Under the pieces are notes generated by a model. The model was not told the origin of the DNA. It worked only from the letters and a program-made list of their open reading frames with translations, and did no database searches. Made by a program: the position numbers and the translations under genes. A stretch of 64,000 nt of DNA from Alphaproteobacteria bacterium (lineage in GTDB: Bacteria; Pseudomonadota; Alphaproteobacteria; CACIAM-22H2), in the NCBI GenBank assembly GCA_016793165.1, contig JAEULA010000118.1, positions 25,257 through 89,256 on the forward strand, given 5' to 3'. This document shows, piece by piece, positions 17,061 to 25,386 of this stretch. Within the stretch, counting starts at the first letter, position 1, and each line of letters opens with the position of its first letter.

Positions 17061-18011
17061 TCAGCGCAGCCGGACGCTGTCCGCGAGCGCGCGGAATTCC
17101 GGCAGCCAGGACTCGGCGGTCGCGATCTCGACGAAGGCGACGACGCGCAGCACGCGCGTGTCCTCGGCGATCAGCAGGTGATAGATCGACACCGGATTGC
17201 CCGAGCGGCGGTCCTTGCCGGTGGCGCGCTGCTCGATCGCGGCGTGCGGGCCGATCGTTCGCGGCTGGCTCTCGGTCACGGTGACGTCGACCAGCTGCTC
17301 GACCTGGCCGAGCACGCGCGTCGCGAAGGCGACGCGATCGGCGGGTACGGCATCGAGGCGCGCGGTCGAGACCACGGCCGCCGCGGCCTGCGCCGGCGGT
17401 CCCGGGGGCGGCGTCTGGCGCAACACGGCGGCCTGGCGGCCCAAGGTCTGCAGCAGCTTCAGGCGCGGCGTCTCGACGAAGGTGAAGGTCAGCGCATCGC
17501 GCGCCGAGATCGTCGGCGTCGCCACCGCCATGGTCGTCGCGAGCATCGCGCGCACATCGGCGTGGGCGTAGCGATCGGCGGCGGCCGGCGTCAGGTTGAC
17601 GGTGACCATGCCCGTGAAGCCCGGGCCGGGAAACACCATCATGTACTTGCCGATGCTCGTCGCACCGCTGCCCTGGACGCCCTCGATCAGCAGCGCGTCG
17701 CCGGCCGCGGTCCTGAACGTCGAGCGCGCCATTTCCTGGATGCCGCGCTGGCGCAGGGCCTGCGCCGTGAGTCCGTCGCGCATCTGCGGCCAGGCCTCCG
17801 GCGGCATCTCGGCAAACACCACCGATGCGCCGGTCTGTTTGTCCGCGAAGCCCGTGAAGTCGTCGGACTCCGTCATGCCCGCCAGCGGCGCGATCCCGAT
17901 CCGGCTGCCCGCAGGCGTGACCGCCGACGTGACGCCGGGCCCCTGGGCACGCAGCGGCGCCGAAGTCGCGACGACGAGGATCAGGACGATGACGGCGAAC
18001 AGGCGCTGCAT
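17061..18011 (-). CDS. Secreted protein of unknown function
   Basis: A 316-aa protein with a clear signal peptide (MQRLFAVIVLILVVATSAPLRAQ) and no membrane anchor after it. I recognise no domain. The middle contains a Pro-rich break (RQTPPPGPPAQ), which suggests two periplasmic modules. The second module (VDVTVTESQPRTIGPHAAIE...SIYHLLIAEDTRVLRVVAF) alternates like a beta-rich stress/uptake domain, but that is only an impression. Convergent with the MORN-protease gene. Confidence 0.8.
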   Translation of the reverse strand: MQRLFAVIVLILVVATSAPLRAQGPGVTSAVTPAGSRIGIAPLAGMTESDDFTGFADKQTGASVVFAEMPPEAWPQMRDGLTAQALRQRGIQEMARSTFRTAAGDALLIEGVQGSGATSIGKYMMVFPGPGFTGMVTVNLTPAAADRYAHADVRAMLATTMAVATPTISARDALTFTFVETPRLKLLQTLGRQAAVLRQTPPPGPPAQAAAAVVSTARLDAVPADRVAFATRVLGQVEQLVDVTVTESQPRTIGPHAAIEQRATGKDRRSGNPVSIYHLLIAEDTRVLRVVAFVEIATAESWLPEFRALADSVRLR

Positions 18012-18184
18012 GCGACGCTCTCCTTGGCAGGGCGAGGGCGGACGGCGGCACGGCCGCCGCGCTCCTTCTAACCCGCGGCGGGGCGCGGGTGTCGAAATAG
18101 CGGAGCCGGCACCGCGCGTCCTCGCCTAGGCTGCGGCCGGACACGATCGCATCGCGCGAGTTCGTCGAGGCGGAAGGAACATTT

Positions 18185-19072
18185 GTGGGACACAGGCCCG
18201 ATGCGCGCGCCCTCGCCATGTTGGCGATGACCGTGGTGCTGTTCGGCGCCTCGTGGCCGGTCATGAAGGTTGCGCTCGCCAGCGCGACGCCGCTGTGGTT
18301 CGCGGCCGGACGCTCCGTGCTGATCTCGGCGACGGTGTTCGCGGTGCTGGCGCTGCGCCGCGAGGCGCGGGTGCCGCCGCGCGGCGACTGGCCGCTGGTC
18401 GCCAGCGTCGGCACGGCGCAGATCGCGGCCTTCTTCGCGTGCAGCCATTTCGGGCTGATGCACATGCCCGCGGGACGCGGCGTGGTGATCGCCTATTCGA
18501 CGCCGATCTGGGTCCTTCCGCTCGCCTCGCTGTTCCTGCGCGAGCCGCTCGGCGTGCGCGGCATCCTCGGCAGCGCGCTGGGGCTCGCGGGGCTCGGCGC
18601 ACTGCTCATGCCGGAGCTGCCGCGGCTCGGCAGTCCCGGCGTGCTCGTTGGCGAGGCCTGGCTGCTCGGCGCCGCGCTCGGCTGGGCGATCGCCATCGTC
18701 CACAGCCGCTATCGGCGCTGGGAGAGCCCGCCGCTCCAGCTGCTCGCCTGGCAGATGGGGCTCGCGGCGTGCTGGCTGCTGCCGGCGGCGGCGATCCTCG
18801 AGCCCGACGGCCGGATCGCCCCGACCCCCGAAAGCCTGCTCGCGCTGCTGTTCCTGTCCCTGTTCGTCGGACCGATCGGCGCCTGGGGGGCCGCCGCAGT
18901 CGCCCGTGCGCTGCCCGCGAACGTGTCGTCGATCGGCTTCCTCGCGGCACCGCTGATCGGCGTCGCCGTGTCGACGCTCTGGCTCGACGAGCGGTTGGGC
19001 TGGGATATCGTGCTCGGCGGCAGCCTGATCCTGGTCGGGCTCGCCGTCGCGGCCCGCAAGCGGGCGGGATGA
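18185..19072 (+). CDS. EamA/DMT-family membrane transporter
   Basis: Ten-helix drug/metabolite transporter (295 aa) with two EamA halves; the halves start near AMLAMTVVLFGASWPVMK and GEAWLLGAALGWAIAIVH. Probably exports a small metabolite, substrate unknown. The GTG at 18185 is preferred because AAGGAA lies about 7 nt upstream; the next in-frame ATG (18221) would cut into the first helix. A single gene or the first of a loose cluster with uppP. Confidence 0.92.
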   Translation: MGHRPDARALAMLAMTVVLFGASWPVMKVALASATPLWFAAGRSVLISATVFAVLALRREARVPPRGDWPLVASVGTAQIAAFFACSHFGLMHMPAGRGVVIAYSTPIWVLPLASLFLREPLGVRGILGSALGLAGLGALLMPELPRLGSPGVLVGEAWLLGAALGWAIAIVHSRYRRWESPPLQLLAWQMGLAACWLLPAAAILEPDGRIAPTPESLLALLFLSLFVGPIGAWGAAAVARALPANVSSIGFLAAPLIGVAVSTLWLDERLGWDIVLGGSLILVGLAVAARKRAG

Positions 19073-19156
19073 CGCCGCCGCCTTGAGTCTGGCGAGGCGC
19101 GACGCGAGCGACTACACCTTCGCTCCCTTCCTCTCCGGCAGCACGGATTCACCATC

Positions 19157-19957
19157 ATGGGTTTCGGCAAGTGGTTCGACGCGGTCCTGATGGGCATCGT
19201 CGAGGGGCTCACCGAGTTCATTCCCGTCTCCTCGACCGGCCACCTGATCGTGCTGGGCGAGCTGATCGGGTTCCGAGGGCCGCCGGGCAAGACCTTCGAG
19301 ATCGTGATCCAGCTGGGGGCCGTCGCCGCGGTGTGCTGGCACTTCCGCGCCCGGATCCTGGCCATGATCGCGGGGCTCGGCCGCGACGGCCCGGATCGGC
19401 GCTTCGCGATCAACGTCGTCGTGGCGCTGGTGCCGGCCCTGGTCATCGGCGGCGCCGGGTATTCGCTGGTCAAGCTGATCCAGACGCCGCTTGTCGTCGG
19501 GATCGCCCTCGTCGTCGGCGCCCTCGCGATCTTCTGGATCGAGCGCAACGCGCCCGCGCCGCGCCACGACGCGCCGGACGCGATCCCGATGCGGACGGCC
19601 TTCCTGATCGGCCTGTGCCAGACCGTCGCGATGATCCCCGGCATCTCGCGCTCGGGCGCGACGATCATGGGCGCCCTGCTGCTCGGCGTGGAGCGCCGCG
19701 CCGCCACCGAGTTCTCGTTCTTCCTGCTCGCACCGACGATGGTCGCGGCCGCGGTCTTCTCGCTGTGGAAGAACCGCAACGAGATCGTGCTCGACGACCT
19801 CGCGCTGATCGCGGTCGGCTTCCTTGCCGCGTTCGTCTCGGCGCTGTTCGTGGTGCGCGGCCTGGTGGCGTTCATCGGCCGGCACGGCTTCGCCCCCTTC
19901 GCCTGGTACCGCCTCGCGCTGGGCGGCGTCCTGCTCGCCGCCCTTGCGCTGCGTTGA
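19157..19957 (+). CDS. uppP: Undecaprenyl-diphosphatase UppP (BacA)
   Basis: Integral membrane phosphatase (266 aa) that recycles undecaprenyl diphosphate for peptidoglycan and surface glycan synthesis. Both signature motifs are present: EGLTEFIPVSSTGH (16-29, catalytic Glu pair and His) and PGISRSGAT (161-169). Length matches the family. Loss or overexpression of uppP homologues affects bacitracin sensitivity; no regulatory sign is visible here. Confidence 0.97.
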   Translation: MGFGKWFDAVLMGIVEGLTEFIPVSSTGHLIVLGELIGFRGPPGKTFEIVIQLGAVAAVCWHFRARILAMIAGLGRDGPDRRFAINVVVALVPALVIGGAGYSLVKLIQTPLVVGIALVVGALAIFWIERNAPAPRHDAPDAIPMRTAFLIGLCQTVAMIPGISRSGATIMGALLLGVERRAATEFSFFLLAPTMVAAAVFSLWKNRNEIVLDDLALIAVGFLAAFVSALFVVRGLVAFIGRHGFAPFAWYRLALGGVLLAALALR

Positions 19958-20012
19958 ACCGGGGCGGCCGACACCGCATAGTCCGTGCATTCCCGGCGAT
20001 GGAGGGTGCCCG

Positions 20013-20696
20013 ATGAAGCGGTCCCGCTCGATACGTCTCGTCCTGCTCGGCTCGGCCAGCGCATTGTCGCTGGCGGCCTGCGACGAGGCCAAGGATCCGC
20101 TCGCCGAGGGCAACTTCTACCGCGATCCCGTCGAGTGCGCGCGCAGCCTCGACCGCAGCACCTGCGAGCAGGCCTATGCCGAAGCGCGCAGCGAGCACCT
20201 GCGCTCCGCCCCCGCCTTCGCCACCCGCGAGTCCTGCGAGCAGCAGTTCGGCGCCGCCAACTGCGCCTGGCAGGAGGCGAACCCGAGCCCGGACCAGGTC
20301 AAGGAGCCGCGGACCGGCGCGTCGCCGTCGGGCGGCGGCTGGTTCATGCCGCTGATGATGGGCTACATGATGGGCAATCTGCTGACGCCCCGCGCGGCGA
20401 TGCCGCCGCAGGGCGTCGCGGCGGTCCCGAACCAGACCTGCGGCGGCGTCGGCCAGCCGCCCTGCGCCACCTCGCCGTCGTCGTCCGGCTCGTCGTCGAG
20501 CGGCTCGGGCTTCCGGCCGAGCACCGGCGCGGCGAGTGCCGCGACGGCGCGCCCGATCTATCGCGACGCGAGCAACCAGGTCTTCTCCGGTCGCTCGGCC
20601 CTCGGCGCCTCGAAGATCGCCGCGGCGGGCGGCGTGTCGCGCGGCGGCTTCGGCTCGACCTCGCGCAGCTACAGCTCCTCCTCCTCCAGCTCCTGA
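20013..20696 (+). CDS. DUF1190 family lipoprotein (YgiB/YjfM-like)
   Basis: A 227-aa lipoprotein (lipobox LAAC, Cys23) with conserved Cys in the N-terminal half (VECARSLDRSTCEQAYAEA and SCEQQFGAANCAWQE), a Gly/Met-rich hydrophobic middle (GGWFMPLMMGYMMGNLL) and a Ser-rich low-complexity tail ending in a run of Ser. The YgiB/YjfM family always travels with the ATP-grasp partner found 10 nt downstream. Function of the family is unknown. The ATG at 20013 follows GGAGGGTGCCCG, a good ribosome site. Confidence 0.85.
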   Translation: MKRSRSIRLVLLGSASALSLAACDEAKDPLAEGNFYRDPVECARSLDRSTCEQAYAEARSEHLRSAPAFATRESCEQQFGAANCAWQEANPSPDQVKEPRTGASPSGGGWFMPLMMGYMMGNLLTPRAAMPPQGVAAVPNQTCGGVGQPPCATSPSSSGSSSSGSGFRPSTGAASAATARPIYRDASNQVFSGRSALGASKIAAAGGVSRGGFGSTSRSYSSSSSSS

Positions 20697-20706
20697 CGCG
20701 CCGGCG

Positions 20707-21828
20707 ATGAAGCGTCTGCGCCTGACCCCGCGCGTCGACTGGCGCAAGCGCGCGGAAGAGCTCGACTTCAGCTTCCACACCATCGACGGCCAGCCCTATT
20801 GGGTGGAGGACGCCGCCTACGAGTTCACGGCCGCGGAGATCGATGCGATCGAGGCGGCCACGGCCGAGCTCGAGGGCCTCGCCCTCGCGCTGGTCGAGCG
20901 CGTGATCGGCAGCGGCGGCTACGAGCCCTTCCACCTCGAGGACGGCGCGATCGCGCTCATCGAGGCGAGCTGGCGCAACGCGCACAAGAACCTCTATGGC
21001 CGCTTCGACCTGTCGTACACGGCCGGCCAGCCGCCGAAGCTGCTCGAGTACAACGCCGACACGCCCACCGCGCTCTACGAATCGTCGGTCGTGCAGTGGG
21101 AATGGCTCGAGACGGTCTTCCCCGACACCGACCAGTTCAATTCGATCCACGAGAAGCTGATCGCGGCCTGGAAGGGGATCCGCGACGAGGGGAACCTGAC
21201 GCACTTCACCTGCGTGCGCGACCACGACGAGGATCGCGGCACGGTCGACTACCTGCGCGACACCGCGATCCAGGCCGGCCTCGACACCGCCTTCCTGTTC
21301 ATCGACGAGATCGGCTGGGACGGCACCGATTTCGTCGATCTCGACGGCGAGCCGATCACCAGCCTGTTCAAGCTCTATCCCTGGGAATGGCTGATGCGCG
21401 AGGAATTCGCGCGCAACATCCCGCGTTCGCAGACGCAGTTCATCGAGCCGGCGTGGAAGATGCTGCTGTCGAACAAGGCGATCCTGCCGCTGCTCTGGAC
21501 GATGGCGCCCAACCATCCGAACCTGCTCGAGGCGTCGTTCGAGCCGGGGCGGATCGACGGCGCCGTCGCCGCCAAGCCGATCCTCGGCCGCGAGGGCGCC
21601 AATATCCGGCTCGCCGAGCGCGGCCGCACGATCGCGCGCGCGGCCGGTCCCTACGGCGACGAGCCGTTCGTCTACCAGCGCCTCGCGCCGCTGCCGGTCT
21701 TCGACGGCAACCACGCGCTCGTCGGCAGCTGGGTCGTCGCCTCGCAGCCCGCCGGCATCGGCATGCGCGAGGATGACGGCCCGATCACGACCAACGCCTC
21801 GCGTTTCGTCCCTCATCTCTTCCGCTGA
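20707..21828 (+). CDS. ATP-grasp glutathionylspermidine synthase-like ligase (YgiC/YjfC family)
   Basis: ATP-grasp C-N ligase of 373 aa, close to the length of E. coli YgiC and YjfC. It has only the synthetase half of glutathionylspermidine synthase; no amidase domain is present. Family blocks seen: KLLEYNADTPTAL (111-123), EPAWKMLLSNKAILPLLW, the metal/ATP region AAKPILGREGANI, and QRLAPLPVFDG. Substrates of stand-alone members are not known. It sits between DUF1190 and DUF350 genes, as in E. coli yjfM-yjfC-yjfL, so the three probably act at the envelope together. Confidence 0.92.
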   Translation: MKRLRLTPRVDWRKRAEELDFSFHTIDGQPYWVEDAAYEFTAAEIDAIEAATAELEGLALALVERVIGSGGYEPFHLEDGAIALIEASWRNAHKNLYGRFDLSYTAGQPPKLLEYNADTPTALYESSVVQWEWLETVFPDTDQFNSIHEKLIAAWKGIRDEGNLTHFTCVRDHDEDRGTVDYLRDTAIQAGLDTAFLFIDEIGWDGTDFVDLDGEPITSLFKLYPWEWLMREEFARNIPRSQTQFIEPAWKMLLSNKAILPLLWTMAPNHPNLLEASFEPGRIDGAVAAKPILGREGANIRLAERGRTIARAAGPYGDEPFVYQRLAPLPVFDGNHALVGSWVVASQPAGIGMREDDGPITTNASRFVPHLFR

Positions 21829-21846
21829 GCCCCTGGAGACCGACCG

Positions 21847-22254
21847 ATGCCCGTCCTCGCCTCGCTCGCGACGCTGCCGTCCTTCCTCGCCTATTTCGGC
21901 GGGGCGCTCGTGCTCGTCGGGCTCTTCGTCCTGATCTACGAGAGGTTCACGCCCTATCCCGAGTTCCAGCTCATCCGCGACGGCAACGTCGCCGCGGCGA
22001 TCAGCCTGGGCGGCGCCGTCCTTGGTTTCGCGATGCCGCTCGCCAGCGTGATCGCCCACAGCGTCGGCTGGCTCGACATGATCGTCTGGGGCGTCGTCGC
22101 GATGATCGTCCAGCTCGCGGTCTACGCCGCGGCACGAATCCTGGCGCCGGGCCTGGTCGACAGCGTGAAGAACGGCAAGGCCGCTCCGGCCACGGCGCTC
22201 GCCACCGCCTCGCTGAGCGTCGGCCTGCTCAACGCCGCGTGCATCACCTACTGA
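21847..22254 (+). CDS. DUF350 membrane protein (YjfL-like)
   Basis: A 135-aa protein with four membrane segments and the DUF350 features FTPYPEFQLIRDGNVAAAISLGG and DMIVWGVVAMIVQL. Usually found as one or two tandem DUF350 copies; here one copy. It starts 18 nt after the ATP-grasp gene with TGGAG about 8 nt upstream and closes the three-gene module. Molecular function unknown. Confidence 0.9.
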   Translation: MPVLASLATLPSFLAYFGGALVLVGLFVLIYERFTPYPEFQLIRDGNVAAAISLGGAVLGFAMPLASVIAHSVGWLDMIVWGVVAMIVQLAVYAAARILAPGLVDSVKNGKAAPATALATASLSVGLLNAACITY

Positions 22255-22262
22255 TCGACCGG

Positions 22263-22283
22263 CGCGCGCGGGGCCCGCGCGCG
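22263..22283. terminator. GC hairpin between convergent genes (terminator candidate)
   Basis: CGCGCGCGGG (22263-22272) is followed after one base by its exact complement CCCGCGCGCG (22274-22283); in RNA this folds as a 9-bp stem with a 3-nt loop. It lies in the 36-nt gap between the DUF350 stop and the stop of the leftward gene. No T-tract. Confidence 0.4.
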
Positions 22284-22290
22284 TCACGCG

Positions 22291-22794
22291 TCAGCGGCGC
22301 TTGCGGGCGACCGCGGCGCGTCCCGCGTTCTTGCTCTTCGCGACGACCGCGCGGCTGAGGGCGCCGGCACGGCCCCGCGGGCCCCGGCGCTTGGGGCAGC
22401 GGCCGCGCAAGGCGAGGGAGCCGTCGGGGCAAAGCTCGAAGATGTCGCCGAGCGCGCCGGCGAGCTCGCTGCGCTGCGTCGGATCGGCGACGAAGCGGTC
22501 GACGGTCTTGGCGACGGCCTGGACGAGGTCGACATAGGCCTCCGTCTGCCGGAGCGACCCGTCGACCATCGCGTCGAAGACGCCCTTGAGCAGTCCCGCC
22601 ACGAAACTCGGAAAGTCGACCTTCGCGGTGACGTCGGCGAAGGCCGCGAGCGTCGCCGTGTCATCGGCGAGCTGGCGGCGGCCCTCCGCCGGCATCGCCC
22701 GGAATCCCGGCGAACCCTCGAGCCGCACCCGGATCGCCCGCCGCACCGTCGTCGGCACCGCACGCACAGCGGGTTGTGTCGTCGTTCGCGCCAT
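22291..22794 (-). CDS. Hypothetical protein with basic C-terminal tail
   Basis: Predicted 167-aa soluble protein. Residues from about 25 to 110 form a helix-rich block (RRQLADDTATLAAFADVTAKV, then KGVFDAMVDGSLRQTEAYVD); the last 35 residues are rich in Arg, Lys and Ala (KSKNAGRAAVARKRR), like a nucleic-acid-binding tail. GGGGAGA lies 7 nt upstream of the ATG at 22794. I do not recognise the family; phage- or secretion-associated proteins with similar composition exist, so this is open. Confidence 0.72.
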   Translation of the reverse strand: MARTTTQPAVRAVPTTVRRAIRVRLEGSPGFRAMPAEGRRQLADDTATLAAFADVTAKVDFPSFVAGLLKGVFDAMVDGSLRQTEAYVDLVQAVAKTVDRFVADPTQRSELAGALGDIFELCPDGSLALRGRCPKRRGPRGRAGALSRAVVAKSKNAGRAAVARKRR

Positions 22795-23083
22795 CGTGGT
22801 CTCCCCCCGGATCCGCCCCGGGCGAGACGCTGCGCCCGCTGCGCAACGCTGTCCACTGCAGACCCTGAGGCCGGCGGCAGCCACGGGCCTGTCGCGCTCG
22901 TCGTCCGACGTCGCCGCCGGGGCCTCGCCTCCTTCGCGTCGCGACGAGGATGAGGCGGGGCCGGGAAGGCCGGTGCGCGCCGCCGCCTTGCCGCCACGCG
23001 CGAGGTCCGGAACAAGCGCGCCCGGTCGGCCGTTCTGTGCGCACGGCCGGGATGCGCGGGCAGCCCGATCGCGGGGAGACGCC

Positions 23084-23938
23084 ATGACGATCAAGCGCTT
23101 GCGGACGACCACGGTGCTCCTGCTGGCCGCGCTCGGCCTGAGCGCGTGCGGCACCGTTCACTCCGGCGGCGCCTATCATCGCCGCCAGGCCGGCGAGATC
23201 CAGTATGTCAGCCGCGGCACCATCGTCGCGACACGCGACGTCGCGATCGAGGGCGAGCGCTCCGGCCTCGGCACGATCGGCGGCGGCGTGATCGGCGGCG
23301 TCGGCGGCTCGATGATCGGCCGCGGTGGTCGTGCCCATATCGCCGGTGCCGCGGCCGGCGCGATCCTCGGCGCGGTGATCGGCTCGCTCGCCGAGAACCA
23401 CCTCTCGCGCACGACCGCGACCGAATTCACGGTGCGCGAGGAGAGCGGACAGCTCGTCGCCGTCGTCCAGGCCAACGAGGAGGGACTGATGCCGGGCGAG
23501 CGGGTGGTCGTGCTGCGGGGCAGCCGCGCGCGCGTCGTGCGCGACCTGGCGCCATCCCCCAGCCCGGCACCGATGATCTTCTCCCCGCCCGTCGGCGGGC
23601 CGCCGCCGCAGCCCTATCCCGCCCCACCCGCCTACGCTGTCCCGCCCGTCGTCGGAAGCCCGGCGCCATCCGTCCCGGCGCCGCCCGCCGCGGCGGCACC
23701 CGCGCCGCAGCCGCCGGCGACGATCGGCGCGCCCCGACTGCCGCCGGCGGTCGGCGTCGCGCCGCCGCCGGACGGCAAGCCGAGCGAGCAGCCGCGGCCG
23801 CAGGGCGGACCGCAGCCGGTGGATGCCGAGACGTCGGACGAGGACGCGCCGCAGATCCTTACCGGGCCGCTGCCGCGCGAACCGGTGACCCAGTCCCCCG
23901 GCCCCGGCGGCGCCCGCGCACAGCCGCTGCGCTCCTGA
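23084..23938 (+). CDS. Glycine-zipper lipoprotein (SlyB/Pal-like 2TM domain) with proline-rich tail
   Basis: A 284-aa lipoprotein (lipobox LSAC, Cys22). Residues 61-103 hold the glycine-zipper double helix (GLGTIGGGVIGG, then GAAAGAILGAVIGSLAE), as in SlyB/Pcp outer-membrane lipoproteins. A short beta region (EFTVREESGQLVAVVQ, RVVVLRG) follows, typical of the family. The last 130 residues are extended Pro/Ala/Gly sequence, likely spanning the periplasm or peptidoglycan. GGGGAG precedes the ATG by about 7 nt. Confidence 0.87.
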   Translation: MTIKRLRTTTVLLLAALGLSACGTVHSGGAYHRRQAGEIQYVSRGTIVATRDVAIEGERSGLGTIGGGVIGGVGGSMIGRGGRAHIAGAAAGAILGAVIGSLAENHLSRTTATEFTVREESGQLVAVVQANEEGLMPGERVVVLRGSRARVVRDLAPSPSPAPMIFSPPVGGPPPQPYPAPPAYAVPPVVGSPAPSVPAPPAAAAPAPQPPATIGAPRLPPAVGVAPPPDGKPSEQPRPQGGPQPVDAETSDEDAPQILTGPLPREPVTQSPGPGGARAQPLRS

Positions 23939-24071
23939 CCGGAATCTTCATTCCGCAACACGACTCCTATCCGGCCGTCGCCACGACGTTCTAGGCTCCC
24001 CGCTCGCACTCGCGCCGGAATGAACCGGCGCGGGCATGCGCAATGCCACTTCAGGAGACGGGGTTCCTTCC

Positions 24072-25277
24072 ATGCGTAGACTCGCTTTGGCGCTCGCGAT
24101 CGCGGCGGCCGGCTCGGCCGCGCACGCCGGCACGCTGACGCTCAACTATCTCGGCCAGACCGTCGTGCCGACCGGCACGCTGTTCGACGGCACCACGCTC
24201 GGTTCGCCCACGGGCGACGAGTTCGGCGGCCTGTCGGGCCTCGACTACAACGCCGCCACCGGGCGCTTCACCGTGATCTCGGACAATCGCGGCGAGCGCG
24301 GCAATCCGCGCTTCTACGACATGACGCTGAGCTACGGCCTCGGCGGCTTCACCGGCATCACGGTGCATTCGCAGACCAAGATGCTGCGGCCCGACGGCAC
24401 TCCCTTCCCCGCCTCGCCGACCCCGCGCCAGGTCGATCCGGAGACGATCCGCATCGCCCCCAACGGCAACCTGTTCATCTCGAGCGAGGGCAACTTCAAC
24501 ACGGATCCGACGCGGCTGTTCCAGCCCTTCGTGCGCGAGCTGACGACGGCCGGGGTCCATGTGCGCGACTTCGCCGTGCCGACCCAGTTCAACTACGTCG
24601 ACAGCGCGACCGCCGGCGGGCGGAGCAACCTGCTGTTCGAGGCTTCGGCCGTGTCGAAGGACGGCAAGACGCTGTTCGTCGGCGCCGAGAACGCCATCGT
24701 CCAGGATGGCCCGATCGCCTCGCTGACCCTCGGCAGCCCGTCGCGCATCACCGCCTACGACATCGCCACGGGCCTGCCGACCGCGCAGTACGTCTACGAG
24801 GTCGCGCCGATCCCGAAGGCCACGCCGCTGCCGCCGGGGCCGTCGACCTTCAACGACAACGGCCTCGTCGAGTTGCTCGCCATCTCCGACACGCAGCTGC
24901 TGGCGATGGAGCGCTCCTTCGCCAGCGCGGTCGGCAACACGATCAAGATCTTCCTGATCGACCTCGCGGGGGCGAGCGACGTCAGCGGCATCCCGTCGCT
25001 CGCCTCGGCCAGCTACACCCCGGTGTCGAAGACGCTGATCCTCGACCTCGAGACGATCGGCGCGCCGCTCGACAACATCGAGGGCATGAGCTGGGGTCCG
25101 ACCCTGTCGAACGGGCGCAACTCGCTGGTGCTCGTCGCCGACAACAATTTCAGCACCGACCAGTTCACGCAGTTCCTCGCCTTCGAGGTCGAGGGCATCC
25201 CGGCGCCCGCCGGGCTGTCGATCCTCGCCGTCGCGGTTCCCGCACTGCTGGCGATGCGGCGTCGCAAGTCGGCCTGA
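24072..25277 (+). CDS. Phytase-like esterase protein with PEP/VPLPA-CTERM-type sorting tail
   Basis: Exported 401-aa protein: signal peptide MRRLALALAIAAAGSAAHA, then an esterase/phytase-like beta-propeller domain (FGGLSGLDYNAATGRFTVISD and SDNRGERGNPRFYDM), often metal dependent. It ends IPAPAGLSILAVAVPALLAM plus RRRKSA, the tripartite short motif, helix and Arg cluster of exosortase substrates. The ATG at 24072 gives the signal peptide; an ATG at 24036 would mask it and has no ribosome site. A strong terminator follows. Confidence 0.87.
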   Translation: MRRLALALAIAAAGSAAHAGTLTLNYLGQTVVPTGTLFDGTTLGSPTGDEFGGLSGLDYNAATGRFTVISDNRGERGNPRFYDMTLSYGLGGFTGITVHSQTKMLRPDGTPFPASPTPRQVDPETIRIAPNGNLFISSEGNFNTDPTRLFQPFVRELTTAGVHVRDFAVPTQFNYVDSATAGGRSNLLFEASAVSKDGKTLFVGAENAIVQDGPIASLTLGSPSRITAYDIATGLPTAQYVYEVAPIPKATPLPPGPSTFNDNGLVELLAISDTQLLAMERSFASAVGNTIKIFLIDLAGASDVSGIPSLASASYTPVSKTLILDLETIGAPLDNIEGMSWGPTLSNGRNSLVLVADNNFSTDQFTQFLAFEVEGIPAPAGLSILAVAVPALLAMRRRKSA

Positions 25278-25299
25278 TCGCGGCCGCGCCGAACTCGAC

Positions 25300-25333
25300 A
25301 AGGCGGCGGCTCGCGCGAGCCGCCGCCTTTTTC
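25300..25333 (+). terminator. Rho-independent terminator
   Basis: Perfect 14-bp stem AAGGCGGCGGCTCG / CGAGCCGCCGCCTT around a CG centre (25300-25329), followed by a run of T. It ends the phytase-like gene 23 nt after its stop and is the only classical intrinsic terminator found in the window. Confidence 0.93.
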
Positions 25334-25386
25334 CTGCCCGCACGCCGGGCCGCGCCGCCGGACCGCCGGCGGCAGCGGTCCCGCGC

